DNA of 64,000 nucleotides, taken from Takifugu bimaculatus. Lineage: Eukaryota; Chordata; Actinopteri; Tetraodontiformes; Tetraodontidae. Below the pieces are notes generated by a model, which saw only the letters and a program-made list of their open reading frames with translations, was not told where the DNA came from and made no database searches. Numbering within the stretch: position 1 is the first letter of the stretch; each line of letters begins with the position of its first letter. The translations under genes and the position numbers were made by a program. Below, piece after piece: positions 23,215 through 34,000 of this stretch. The stretch covers positions 2,582,398 through 2,646,397 of the forward strand of contig CP034975.1 of the NCBI GenBank assembly GCA_004026145.2, in the 5' to 3' direction.

Positions 23215-23395
23215 GCCAGGGCACCTTCAGAGCACCGCCGTGGTACCCTCAAGCAAGGCACTGAACCCCCATATGCTCACACGGGGCCCTGCAATGAGGT
23301 TTGGGACTCATCCAGGGGGTGTATCCCTCCTTCATCCATGCGGCTAGGATGGGCTCCAGCAGCCTCCCTGTGAGGGCTATAGCAGTCAAGGAAAA
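23215..23395 (+). repeat. tRNA-derived SINE fragment (3' part)
   Basis: The segment carries phrases typical of fish tRNA-SINE bodies: ggcaccttcagagcac, ggtaccctcaagcaaggcac, gccctgcaatgag, and a ggatgggctccagcagc tail. The first parts match the copy near 52,700 in this window (aacaccttcagagcactgct, ggtacccttgagcag). The 5' tRNA-like head with its A and B boxes is missing. Confidence 0.7.
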
Positions 23396-24339
23396 GTAAA
23401 CAAAAATAACAGTTATGAGGATACCGGAGGAACACAGTGGAACATTTCATAAATCACAGCAGGTTGCATTCAAGGCTGTTAAACACTATGACCAGCCTGC
23501 ATCTCAACAATATGTTGAATCTCCGATAAGAGACCGCTAGAATTCCAACCTTCTGCACTTTTAGGTGGCTTTTGGAGACCTTTGCACACCCTCCTGGCAA
23601 CGCTCCTCGTCCTCCAACTCTCCATCTTTTGGTTGAAACCTGTGAGTCTAGTTCAGAGAGAACTTTGGGTTGAGGGCCAGTCGGAGCCTGATTTCAGTCC
23701 AGATGTGAGGGCATATTGGAACTCCAGGAGGTCTTTGCTCGTCTCCAAAAGTGCCAAACTGAAGGCAGCAGCTGCTCCAGAAAGCAATAACCTTTTTGTC
23801 ACATTGCTTCTCGTGTTCTCATTATCTGTTTTTTTTTCTTTTTTTTCCTGCTCTGCCGCTCTGAAACTATTACAGACGCTCGCTCTGTGCACACAATCAT
23901 GTCCGCACAAGAATGTTTGCTTTGACTTTTATTTGTGTCGTTTACCCTTAGTCATTCCCGGAGGAATGATTAAACTGGGTCCGCGCAGACATTTCTGTCA
24001 GCTTTAATGTTTTGTGATTACTGAGGAGAAATGAAAATCGCTGCTTTAAGATCAGATATGAAAATAAATATTTTCTGCTCATAATGGGGCTGTCAGAATA
24101 ACCCCGCATTAAATGAAGCCACTTTAGACCAAAGGATACATATTTATTCACGGAATCAGCGGCAGAATGACAAATTCACATGGTAACAATGGAATATCTG
24201 CCACATCAGTCTCGCAGAATAATGGTTCAAAATCAGCAGCATTTGTGACTTTGTGGTCAGAAACACTCTAGATCTTCGCGTTTGGTCACTCTATGCACCT
24301 GTAAACCCTTCTATCTGCATTTATTCTGACTTGGCTTTG
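23396..24339. other. Upstream flank of erbb4, no gene recognised
   Basis: A 141-codon open frame at 23582-24007 contains an artificial hydrophobic run from a T-rich tract and shows no known domain. Nothing else is recognised. Confidence 0.5.
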
Positions 24340-24853
24340 CATGACAGGTGCAACGAAGCAGACGCACAACCCCACGGAGCTTTGGCAACTTGTGTCGGCC
24401 AATCGCCGTGCGTAAGGAGTCGCGGCTGGCGGGGTTCGAGGGTGAGCGTCGGGCAACTTTGCCAATCGCAGATCCCGTAGGAGGAGTTCCGAGGTTCGGG
24501 GGTGTGTCTGAAGAATACGAGCGCACAGCTGCACACTGTTTCCAAGTCTGGGAGTAATGGCACGAGTGCTGCGTTAGTGTTTAGACCAGCTTCAGAGTGC
24601 GCGCGTAACGAATTTCCATTCGGCCGCTTCTGCGTTCACGCGTGCCGCACGTTTCGAGTGTCGGGCCGCGGGGGGACGAGGCGGTGGACGGCAGGACAAC
24701 TGTAAACTTGTCCGAAAGCGACGCAAGTCCACAAACTCACTGGAGAGAGAGGAGGCTTCGCTCGCAAACACTCCATCCTTTTTTCGTGCTGTTCCAAGGG
24801 AAGATACGCAGCTGGCCATGTGAATTTAACGGAGATAACTGCCAGGCACAACA
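24340..24853 (+). promoter_or_regulatory. CpG-rich promoter and 5'UTR of erbb4
   Basis: This is the most CpG-dense part of the window, with many CG dinucleotides (for example ggccaatcgccgtgcg, gcgcgcgtaacg, ggccgcttctgcgttcacgcg, gggccgcggggggacgaggcggtgg). It lies immediately upstream of the erbb4 start codon. It contains a CCAAT motif (ggccaatcgcc, about 24,398-24,408) and GC-box-like sequence near 24,663-24,690, but no clear TATA box. This fits a CpG-island promoter with dispersed initiation, as for mammalian ERBB4. Exact start sites cannot be set from sequence. Confidence 0.65.
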
Positions 24854-24932
24854 ATGACACCAACCGCTGCCCCGCGTTTCTTCGCCTTTCTCCTGACTTG
24901 CCTGTTGTTCCGGGCGAGCTCTTCACAGTCAG
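24854..24932 (+). CDS. erbb4: erbb4 first coding exon (signal peptide)
   Basis: ATG at 24854 opens 26 codons: MTPTAAPRFFAFLLTCLLFR and then ASSSQS, followed by a G before the consensus donor gtgagt at 24933. It is a classic signal peptide: short polar N terminus, hydrophobic core (FFAFLLTCLLF), small residues before cleavage. Human ERBB4 exon 1 encodes a 27-residue stretch ending SDSQS and breaks at the same phase-1 position before VCAGTENK; here it ends SSSQS. Known role: ERBB4 is the neuregulin/HB-EGF receptor tyrosine kinase at the cell surface, acting in heart, nervous system and mammary development. The neighbouring ikzf2 supports ERBB4 over other ERBBs. Teleosts can carry two erbb4 copies, and which this is cannot be told. 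Confidence 0.82.
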
Positions 24933-26120
24933 GTGAGTTGACCGCCGTCCGCCTGCTGCTCACCGGTGCGCCGCTGATCCGTCCTCGGCGCGCACAGCGG
25001 CGCATCCATCAGATCATACACACACTTCCCCATCTCTGCTGTTATAATACGCCTTTACTGGGGGGCGTCAGGGCTGGGCAAATCAGACCTTTTTTTTTGG
25101 TGTTTTTTGACCGTGAATCCAGGTTCCCTAAAATGTTGGTGACATGAAAACATCCCATCGATGACATTCACGTGATGCAGAGGAGCAGGTGTTGTTTTCA
25201 CTTGTAGCAATACACGAGTTGGATGAATCCAAGTGAGTCACCTGCTCTGTCCTCTCCGTGCACAGAGCGGCACTGTTGAATTTGGAGGGAGATGAGAGCG
25301 TTCCATGTCCAAGACACATGCCCTATAGAAAAGTGTGGACGCACGGAGAGCAGTGACAACGGGCTTTTGTGCCGCGGGCATCCCTCCTGTGGTGCACAAC
25401 AGAAGTTGCTTCATGAGTTTTGTTTTATTTTTTTAATCTTTTAGTAAAGATAGAGTAAAGATCACCCGCATGTTTGATTAAGGGCTTGTTCACTGTCATT
25501 CCAAGGGCGTATATTTAAAAAAATAAAATAATCCAACCCTATTTGATAAAAGTCCTGCGATTGCGCGTTCGGAGATATCATTGTTGGGTTGTGTAAGCTG
25601 CGGTGTCACTCTGTAACCTGTATAAAGGGCGATAACAGGGGCGCTCATCCATATGCATTCTGTAATCGGGATCAAAGCAAAGAGGATTAAGGTGAAATTA
25701 CATTAGCCCGTTCCTCATTTTATAGTGAGCCCTCCCTCGGGGATCCCTCCGACCACATGGACACAGCAGCGTTACTGCGCGCAGCGGCGATGTGTGTGAA
25801 CAGTAGAGAAGCGCTGGCTCTTTACGCACATGGAGGTATAGGAGCGCAGCGGAGCGTGTGAGTGAGTGAGTGTGTGTAAGAGAGAGAGAGACAGAAAAGC
25901 CCTCTGCTTGTCAGTGATGCGCACACTTGGGCTCCTCGCTACAAGAAATGAGGCTGTAGAGAATAAATCGAATCAAATCTAATCCAATCATTGGAGGTTA
26001 TAATCAAATAATGAGTTTTGTATCTACCTGTAAACCTGAGTTGAAAATCGAATATTTGTTGCTGCTATATTTATTATTTAGTGAAATTATTTCTTGCTAC
26101 ATCTTTGGCGCCGCTGTATT

Positions 26121-26152
26121 ATTTCGGGAGGGGAAAAGCTCCATCTTTGTCT
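26121..26152 (+). repeat. Left arm of a perfect 32-bp inverted repeat
   Basis: The 32 bases beginning atttcgggaggggaaaagct and ending tttgtct are the exact reverse complement of 29464-29495. Flanks are only weakly similar. The two arms are 3.3 kb apart. Confidence 0.9.
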
Positions 26153-27715
26153 TCTGTTCCCCAATTAAAGGCGAAACACGTTTTCGTACGTATTCTAATC
26201 CCTCATGAAGACGCTCAAGATGCAGCGAAGTATCGTTTACACGCACCGGTCCAGGTTAACAAGACCCAGGTTCAGCCGACGTGTGATCGAAACGTGACAG
26301 ATGATTGTCTAGTGTCTGAGCCCGGACACCCCGGACATGGATGCGATCCGACATACGTATTTGCTTAAAGTTGTCATTTTCCATATTTGGGAACCATCCA
26401 GAATATTTTGCGTGGTTCCATGATGATAACTGGACAAGTAAATTCTAAAATAGAAAATAAAAAGGAAACACTTGAGAACACACCACAAAATGAGGACCAC
26501 ATTAAGGCAGCTTGCCTTCTGCCTTTCACGCAGACTGGCAACAGAGCCGGGATGAGCTCCAATTCCTCTGAGATTTATTCGGAAGTGAGACAGAATTTTA
26601 AAAAAAAATCGGGCGGAATAAACAAATGTGGGCGTAAACAGGTTTTAGAGATCACGCTAATACGTGTGAGCACATCTAAAAGGCTTCTTACGAGGAATGA
26701 CGCAAAAAAAGAAAAGAAAACAGAAAAGCGCGCACACTCGATACAAAAACGCGCATCTGATGAGTCACTGTATAAATCCGCGTTTAAAAATACAGGAATT
26801 ATGGATTACGCTGCATGCTTGTTTCCCTCAACTTCAAAATGACGTTTGGCAACCGGAAATTCTCAACCTTATTTTTGGAGAGTACCCGAATCTTTTAGTT
26901 CCTGCTGAGGAGCATAAACACAGACGGAGAGCCGGAAGTCACCTGTGTGCGGCCTGCACGCCGCTCTGCAGCATCACCAACCATCTGTGAGCATGTGAAG
27001 ATTCCCTAATAATCAACAACAGAGAGAATTGTGTTTTGTTCAACGGCCTAATATTATTAGGGAAATAATAATAGTAATGAAAACTTTTCTAATTTCAAAT
27101 TCCCAGCACGAGGGAGGCAGGTGCTTCTTCTATCACACTGCTCATTTAAGGAAGACTGGGAGATCTGCTTTCCTGAGCTCTGTTCAGGTCATATCCTCTC
27201 CTGCTGTTGAAGCACCTTTGACCCCTCGCTGCCATCAGGCTTCTTCCTCCAGGAGCGGCTGCCTTTGATTAGCTGGTGATCCACTTTCATTTGCTGGAAA
27301 GAGTGAATCTGATCCTCGGCGCTATCAGACGCCCTGGGCCTGGACGAGAGACGAAACAGCAACTTAATGTCATTGATCCACTAATTGGGAGAGTCTGTTG
27401 AAGTAATGCAGTTCGGCATTGAGAAGAATCTCCGGGGAAACCAGACGTGAGTTGACGATTAGTCCGTTCGCGGTGTCTTTTTCTTTTTACAGTCTTGCCC
27501 TTTTGTGTGATCTGCAGATCACCGCTGCGCTGAAATCAGTGGTTGAAGATTGTGTTTTCGTAAAATACGACAAGTTCTACTACTAGAACGAGGATCTAAT
27601 ACTGCCGTTTTCTTCGCATTTGTCTTTAACCACCCTACATTGATTGATGATTTTTGTATGATACCTCTAATTTACTCCGAGAAATTTTCTTTAATATTCC
27701 AAAATGGGATGCATA

Positions 27716-27717
<2 letters not shown>

Positions 27718-27779
<62 letters not shown>
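27718..27779 (+). repeat. (GT)31 microsatellite
   Basis: A 62-base uninterrupted GT run within erbb4 intron 1. Confidence 0.98.
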
Positions 27780-27780
<1 letters not shown>

Positions 27781-28367
27781 ACATTTGCGTGCACGGGCAT
27801 GTAGGATCCTCCCGTCCTGATATGAGTTTGGTTGCTAATCTCTTCTAATGTTGCTTCTCCTCGCGACCGCCCGGACGTTTGCATGTTTATGCTGTGTTGT
27901 TCCAAAGCGTGTTCACTCCTGAAGACATGACATTATTTTCCACTTCGGGCTCGTTGACGGGCTCATAACCGGCCCGAGCAGAAATTATTGGTTCACATCC
28001 CATGTGACCTTTGCAAACACCACCCTCATCTATCATTTGCAGACGCGAATGCGCTGCACATGTTTGGGTTGCTCTGCCGTGCATAATTTGTATTAAATGT
28101 CCTGTTTGCAGACTGTGTAATAACCACATGCCTGCACACAGTTTATTTGACATATTTAAAATGCAGACTGTTGGTTGGGCGCATTGTTTACAAGCAGTGG
28201 GTTCGCTGCAGATTTGACAGGGCTTATTAAAGATGCAATGTTTGAGCATTTCTTCTGTGTTTCTCCACATCCCTGATCCCTTTTTTGCATTGGGGAAGTT
28301 GCGCAATCGCAGAGCTTTTGTGTACAGGAGAGAATGGAAGATAAGGCAGAGCAAATAGATACCCGGA

Positions 28368-28480
28368 CAGTGGTGGGCCGTCAGGGCCAGCGAGGCCTTC
28401 TCTGCCGGCCAAAACATAGAAAAGTGAAATTCATTTGTTGTTTTTGTAAACATGTAAATAAAATTATTCACCAGTCTGTT
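28368..28480 (+). mobile_element. Possible DNA-transposon end (hAT-like)
   Basis: The sequence starts cagtggtgggccgtcagggc and continues cagcgaggccttctctgccgg. CAGTGGTGGGCCGT-type starts are a familiar terminal sequence of non-autonomous hAT-like repeats in fish. A matching inverted end and 8-bp target duplication were not found, so the other boundary is unknown. The copy may extend to about 28,750 or be truncated. Confidence 0.35.
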
Positions 28481-29463
28481 TTCTTCAAGTCATATTAGAT
28501 CCACTTAGTTGCACCGCTTCCAGCGTTGTATATTATGGTAGAGGTTTTTATCCAATCATATTTCGGCTAGCTTCTGTTGTCAGGTCCTATGAAATCTGCC
28601 CGAGGCCTTCTGAATCAACAGAAGAGGCTCTTGTGTGTTGCCAGTGAACGGACAAAGTCAGTTGCGATCCCGAGTCTGCCACCACTTAGCCAGCTCGGAT
28701 CTAACGCTGAACGTGACATCTACACATCCTGTGATTGGATCGGCACTGAAAGGTGCAACATTGCAAAATATGTGGAATGCACCCAGAGATCTGTTGGCTT
28801 CCAACACCTCTCGCTGTATTTTTTAACTCCTGATGGCTGGAGGATAAGAGACATTTGGCTGTTGATATTCCTTTAGCCACTGTTGAGTGGTCATTCTTGG
28901 CATTAAACTTATGCCAGAAGTCCGACCACACAGAAACTTCAAGCATTAGCCTCCATTTCCATAGAACAAGACGGATTTTATTTTCAAATTACCAATTTCA
29001 AATTTTCAAAATTGGCGAGTCCAAGAATTTGATTTCTATTTGTGTTCTGTTTTTATTTGACTTCAGTCGCAGCTGCGCCAACATGTTCAAGTGTACAAGT
29101 GCTCTGTTTACTTTTATGTGCAATAGTTTGTTATTGTCTTACAGGAATCGGCGACAATGAGCAGTTTATTGGACAAACTTGTTTCGCACCACGTACTGTT
29201 GGTGGACTTATTAACTGTGTTGACTCATCTCTAAAAATCACCTTTTTCTTTGGAGTTGTGGGAGCATAGGTAAACTAACGTCTCTGAATTGTGAAGGGGA
29301 GCTTTTTGATTTCAAATACTCCGGAAACTAAGTGTTGCTCGAGTGGCAACAAGGGATGTAATGTATGAACTGTATGGACTCTCGAGCTGGGGTGACATAT
29401 TGATGGGATCATGGGCATATTATTTAGATAGGACTACAGGAAGTAGGATGTCATTGAAGGCCT

Positions 29464-29495
29464 AGACAAAGATGGAGCTTTTCCCCTCCCGAAAT
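29464..29495 (-). repeat. Right arm of a perfect 32-bp inverted repeat
   Basis: Exact reverse complement of 26121-26152. Both could be terminal ends of one mobile element or two opposite copies of a shared short repeat or regulatory motif. Confidence 0.9.
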
Positions 29496-30355
29496 GTACA
29501 GCCCCCCACTCAATCCTGATGGCCGCGGTGCAGCATTTAACCTCCCCTCCCCCCAAAAACCCAACACAGCAGCCAAATACTTTCATTAGCCAGGTATTGC
29601 AACAAACGCTCCACATCAAGAAAACGGGAGAGGTTCTCCTTGATGTCTGTGGCAATTATCCCCCAGATATGGTAGACAGATCAGGGACGGAACGTTTCAG
29701 TGGCTGCGAAATCAATCTGCTGCATTTTAATTAGCCTCACAAATGTGCTTTTATTGCCACAAAGAAGAGACCGCAGCCTGACGAATTATACGAGTCCTGG
29801 GCTTCTATAACATTGGGGCTTTGTGAGCACAATTGATGCAACATCTCCACAGAGTGGCCAAAAGCTGCAGGAACTATTAAAACTATTATGAGGGTAAAGA
29901 AGGGGAATGGTGCCATGTGGGTTGAACTTTTTAACTGAAGGGTTTGTTCTTCAAGCACCAAACAGCCTCATTGTCAGTTGATTTGATAAACTCTTGAATT
30001 GAACCGTTTGAGTCCCCAATGCTCCACTTCTCCTTCACTTCCTTTTCCTGTGGAATGTGACACCTGTTCATGCTGCTTTTGCCCAGAGACATGGAGCGAG
30101 GCTGAAAGATCCAGGCCCCCGGAAAGCCCGTGTTCCTTTAACAACGTACAGTTGTGTATGAGTGCACGTCTGTCACTTTGTCGAATTTTGATCCTCTTTG
30201 TTGTTCCTCTTTTTTTCCCTGTGATAAGCACGCCTGTCCTCTGGATCCTCCTGGAGGGCTGTGGACGGCTGTCAGCCATGAACCCTTTTGACAGGCACAT
30301 TTTGAGGGTTTCAGAATGTGGTGACAGGGGGTCTTAGCGACACGCTTATGCGAAC

Positions 30356-30375
30356 GTGTGTGTGTGTGTGTGTGT
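30356..30375 (+). repeat. (GT)10 microsatellite
   Basis: Short uninterrupted GT run in intron 1. Confidence 0.9.
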
Positions 30376-30924
30376 CTAGTGACTGTGTCTGTCACTGTTT
30401 ATTTGCGTAGATGAAGGGTAAGAGGAATAGAGAGTGACTGACAGACCATCTGAGCACCAGAGTCTCCCCCTCTCTCTGCTCCACTGTCTGCCTGATCCCC
30501 CCCACCCCCCAACACACACCCCCGGCCTTCCTTCCGCTGTGGCTTTGTGAGCCTTCACATAATGCGGGAACATTAAAATGACAATAGAAATTATGGCTAA
30601 TCTTTGTTAAGACACTCATTACTGTCGTCCTTTAGAAGAAGCGTCTGATGATAAGAGCTGGGCTGCCATGTTCCTCTGAAGCGTATTGACACATTTGAGT
30701 GATGTGTTTTATTCTAACATTTTTGTTATTTCTTTTTTCTCCCTTTCTATTCCTGCTCAAAGTTAATAACGGTGGAGCACATATGAAAGGATGATAATAG
30801 GCTGACAAGTTAGGCATGAAAGGCTGGCTCCACCTTCAAACGCGCTTTTCATGCAGTTCTGCATGTGGGTGTGTGTTAAAGGGCTGATTTCTCTGCACTT
30901 TCTCTTCCGCGCTCTCCGCCGCCT

Positions 30925-31000
30925 TCCTCTTTTAGTAATCCCGTAATAAAATATTCATAGCTAATCTGCATTTACAATGTAATTACAGACAGGCTTGTGA
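30925..31000 (+). promoter_or_regulatory. Candidate conserved non-coding element
   Basis: A dense, non-repetitive run of homeodomain-type TAAT/ATTA cores (tagtaatcccgtaataaa, tgtaattacag) with a CATAGCTAATCTGCATT stretch. This composition is typical of deeply conserved vertebrate intronic enhancers. Conservation itself cannot be tested here. Confidence 0.25.
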
Positions 31001-34000
31001 GTGATATCGGATATCGCCAGCAGAACACACACTTTACACAAAATAAGGATTTGGTGATTTGCGTGGCTGGATAAATAAGAGGACTGGTGTGTGTCCGTTT
31101 AATGCAACTGGTTGAGTTGCAGTTTTTTTCCCCATGAGTCCTTGAATCTGAGGGTAAATTTCTCTGCGTCGCTGCGTCGCTTCTGCCAAAGTCATGCTGA
31201 ATGAAGCAACACAATGAAAAAACGTGGCAAAAGTGTCCCCTCTGCCTCTGTGGCGGTGCCCCTGCTGCTCGGATTCCGTGCCCATCTTTTAGGCCCCGCT
31301 GGCCTCCATTTAGTGCTAATAGAGCAGCGTGTCCTGTGTGCTATTCCTGCAGGTCGATTTTTCACTTGTGCCGGAGGAGAGGGAGGGTGGCGTCCTTTTA
31401 AATGAAGCACTTGGCGTTTGTGACCTGTAATAAATGAGTTTGCAGTCAGTCATGGCAGCTGTAAAGAGACATCTGGGAACAAGAGAAAAAAAAACTGATG
31501 AGAACGGAGGGTACTCAGACTGGAGTGGGAAACAGGTCTCATCCTAGCACAGGATATGGCCACAGCAAATATCCTGATGCAGTTATAATACATTATTTTT
31601 GTCTAAAGAACAATACCAGCTTCGTGTACAAACCTCGGAGAAGAAATAAAACAGAATACTCTAGAAATCAGTGTAATCCTTATATGCATGACCACAAAGA
31701 TACGCTCCTAATCGAATTCCTTGGATAATCAGATCATTGAAGTGATCATTCAAACAGCATTAATGCTCATTAATCTGAATTTTCTTTGCATTCTTTTACA
31801 TCTGTGCATGTTTAAAATAACAAGGACTAACTAGCTACCATATTAGGATAGCTAACACTAATGTGAAAATTACAGGAAGTTGGACATGTGTACGTGCACT
31901 GTAAGAAATGCGCTAAACAATATCCCTCAGATTACTACAATTACCTGATTACACCGAGTCATCTGAAATTAAGGGTGACGTAGACTAACTAAGTGATGAA
32001 CAAGATGGGGGGACAAAGGCTGGATGTGTGGTTGAGCGACACAAACTCATCAGTTCATATAGCTCATACATTATGCATGAGAAGAAAATAAGTCCAAATA
32101 TGCTGAAACGAAGACCATAAAATGCATAAAAAATTAAAAAGCAAACAGATGGTCAGCCAATCCCTGTGATTATCATATCACAGCATCTTCATCAGAACTT
32201 TGGCCACGCTTTTATTCCTCTTTTGGCATCTGAATTCGCTAGTATTCCCTGTGGCCGGTCTTTATGAGTGTTATCGAAGGGAGGGCTTTAAAATGTAACC
32301 TTTTTATTGAAGCGCTATCTGGTAGTACGTGATCACTGGGCTAACTGTGTTTGTGTGAAAGCCGTTGTCCCCAAACTGCTCCAGGAGCTTTAAGTGGAAT
32401 ATTGATTTCACTCCAAAACAAAGAGTCCAAGCCACAAAAACCAAGAATCTCAGTCCTTGAGAGGAGGAATCATTGAGTTGTTATTATTGATTTGTGGCTA
32501 AACTCTACTGTTTTAGCCCTTTTATGTCCCTTTAAGTTATTTGTCTTTAAACAATGGATCTGTTTATATTCTCGGTGAGGGAGTTTTCTTTGGGATTACA
32601 ACTCAGTGTGGAGTCCGGAAGCAATATTTCACTTTTATTCAGGAGTTTTTACACATTTCTGGCTGACGAACGTTAATGGAAATGCTCCGCTCTCCCTCCG
32701 CTGTGTGTTATGTGGTCATGGCTCATATGAAGCAGCAGTCACCTTGCAGCCGAGCAGAAATAGTGCAGCTCACTTTTGGCGGATGTGAAGGTACATAAAG
32801 CACGGGATGAGAGGAGCGGGAAAGGCAATTGACCTTGGTTGCTTTTGGGGGCAGCCGACACGGCCATCCGGATGGATGCGGCGCTGTCCGCAGCCTGACA
32901 GGGTTGGAATGGAATGAACAGACAGGACTTGATAGTAATGTTGATAGTGTAAAGCTATCTCTTTTTTTCCCTTCTACTAGACCTGTGCGTGACCTTTGAA
33001 TGCACTGCTGACCTTTGAGTGATGTGAAACGATCAACATGTACACATATACTGTGGCATTGTAGCTCCTACAGGAGACGGATGGAATTGCAGCTTCCATA
33101 GTGTGCGTTTGGAACGGGATGGGGCGTGGGTGTGTATTAAATATGAATTGAGCTGACTGAAAGTGACCTGGGTCCAAAGTTAACCCGGCCATTTAGCCCT
33201 GCTGCACTCAACCGTTAACCAGAGACAGGGGTGATTTATCTCAGCCCGTCACTGGCACATAGGCAGAAGTGCGGCATGTTTTTCTTACTGCAGCTCCCCT
33301 CCAGCCACCCTTTGTTCTGAAACCCGCTCCTGCAGAGAAGCATTATCCCCTGATGGCAAGGTGAAATTGATGCTGATGCAAGACTTTTTGGTAGCAGTCG
33401 TGCAGAGTGAGACAGGAGTAAAGGGCAAAATTTCCTAAATTTAGTAAGAAAAAGGCAGGGGACATGCCTGGTAAGCGGCATGAACGATGTCATTCTTTTG
33501 GCGGGTCAGGAAAGTGTCCTGGGAGTCTTGGTGAAAATGGCTGCTATCAGAGGAGCCGGACGGACAATTAATCAGCGGTGGGTCCAGAGGGGGAGCTGGG
33601 GCACTGACGGAGGCTCTTCAGTTCCCCCCTCCCTCACCCACACACCCATATACACACACTCCTTCCCTCTTTTCTCCTTGTCCTTTTCCTTTCAAAGGTC
33701 TGAGAGTCTTTAGAAATCATTTGCGAGTGTCTCTTATGAGCTGATGGCTACCTCTGCAGCAGCAGACGGGGAGGATGGGTTACGGTGGGTTGACTGGTGG
33801 CCATGCTTCACCTTAACCAAACCCTCATCTCCCTTGCGTTCACCCCCACATGGCTGGTGTCAAGTGATTGATGGACTTGGTTTTGACAGGGTCTGGTCCC
33901 CCCGAAAGCTATCCTCAGGAAGGACGCTGTCCTCTAGCTCCATATTGAGGAGAGACAGACAAAATGGGAAAAAAAAACAAGGAGTGGAAGAGTGCGTATT

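Noticed and set aside
24933..25147. Continuation of the erbb4 start frame for 71 more codons
   Set aside because: A consensus gtgagt donor at 24933 matches the known ERBB4 exon 1 boundary and phase; the rest is intron read-through.
27887..28471. 194-codon minus-strand frame
   Set aside because: No domain or splice context; it overlaps the suspected transposon end and its composition is unlike a conserved protein.
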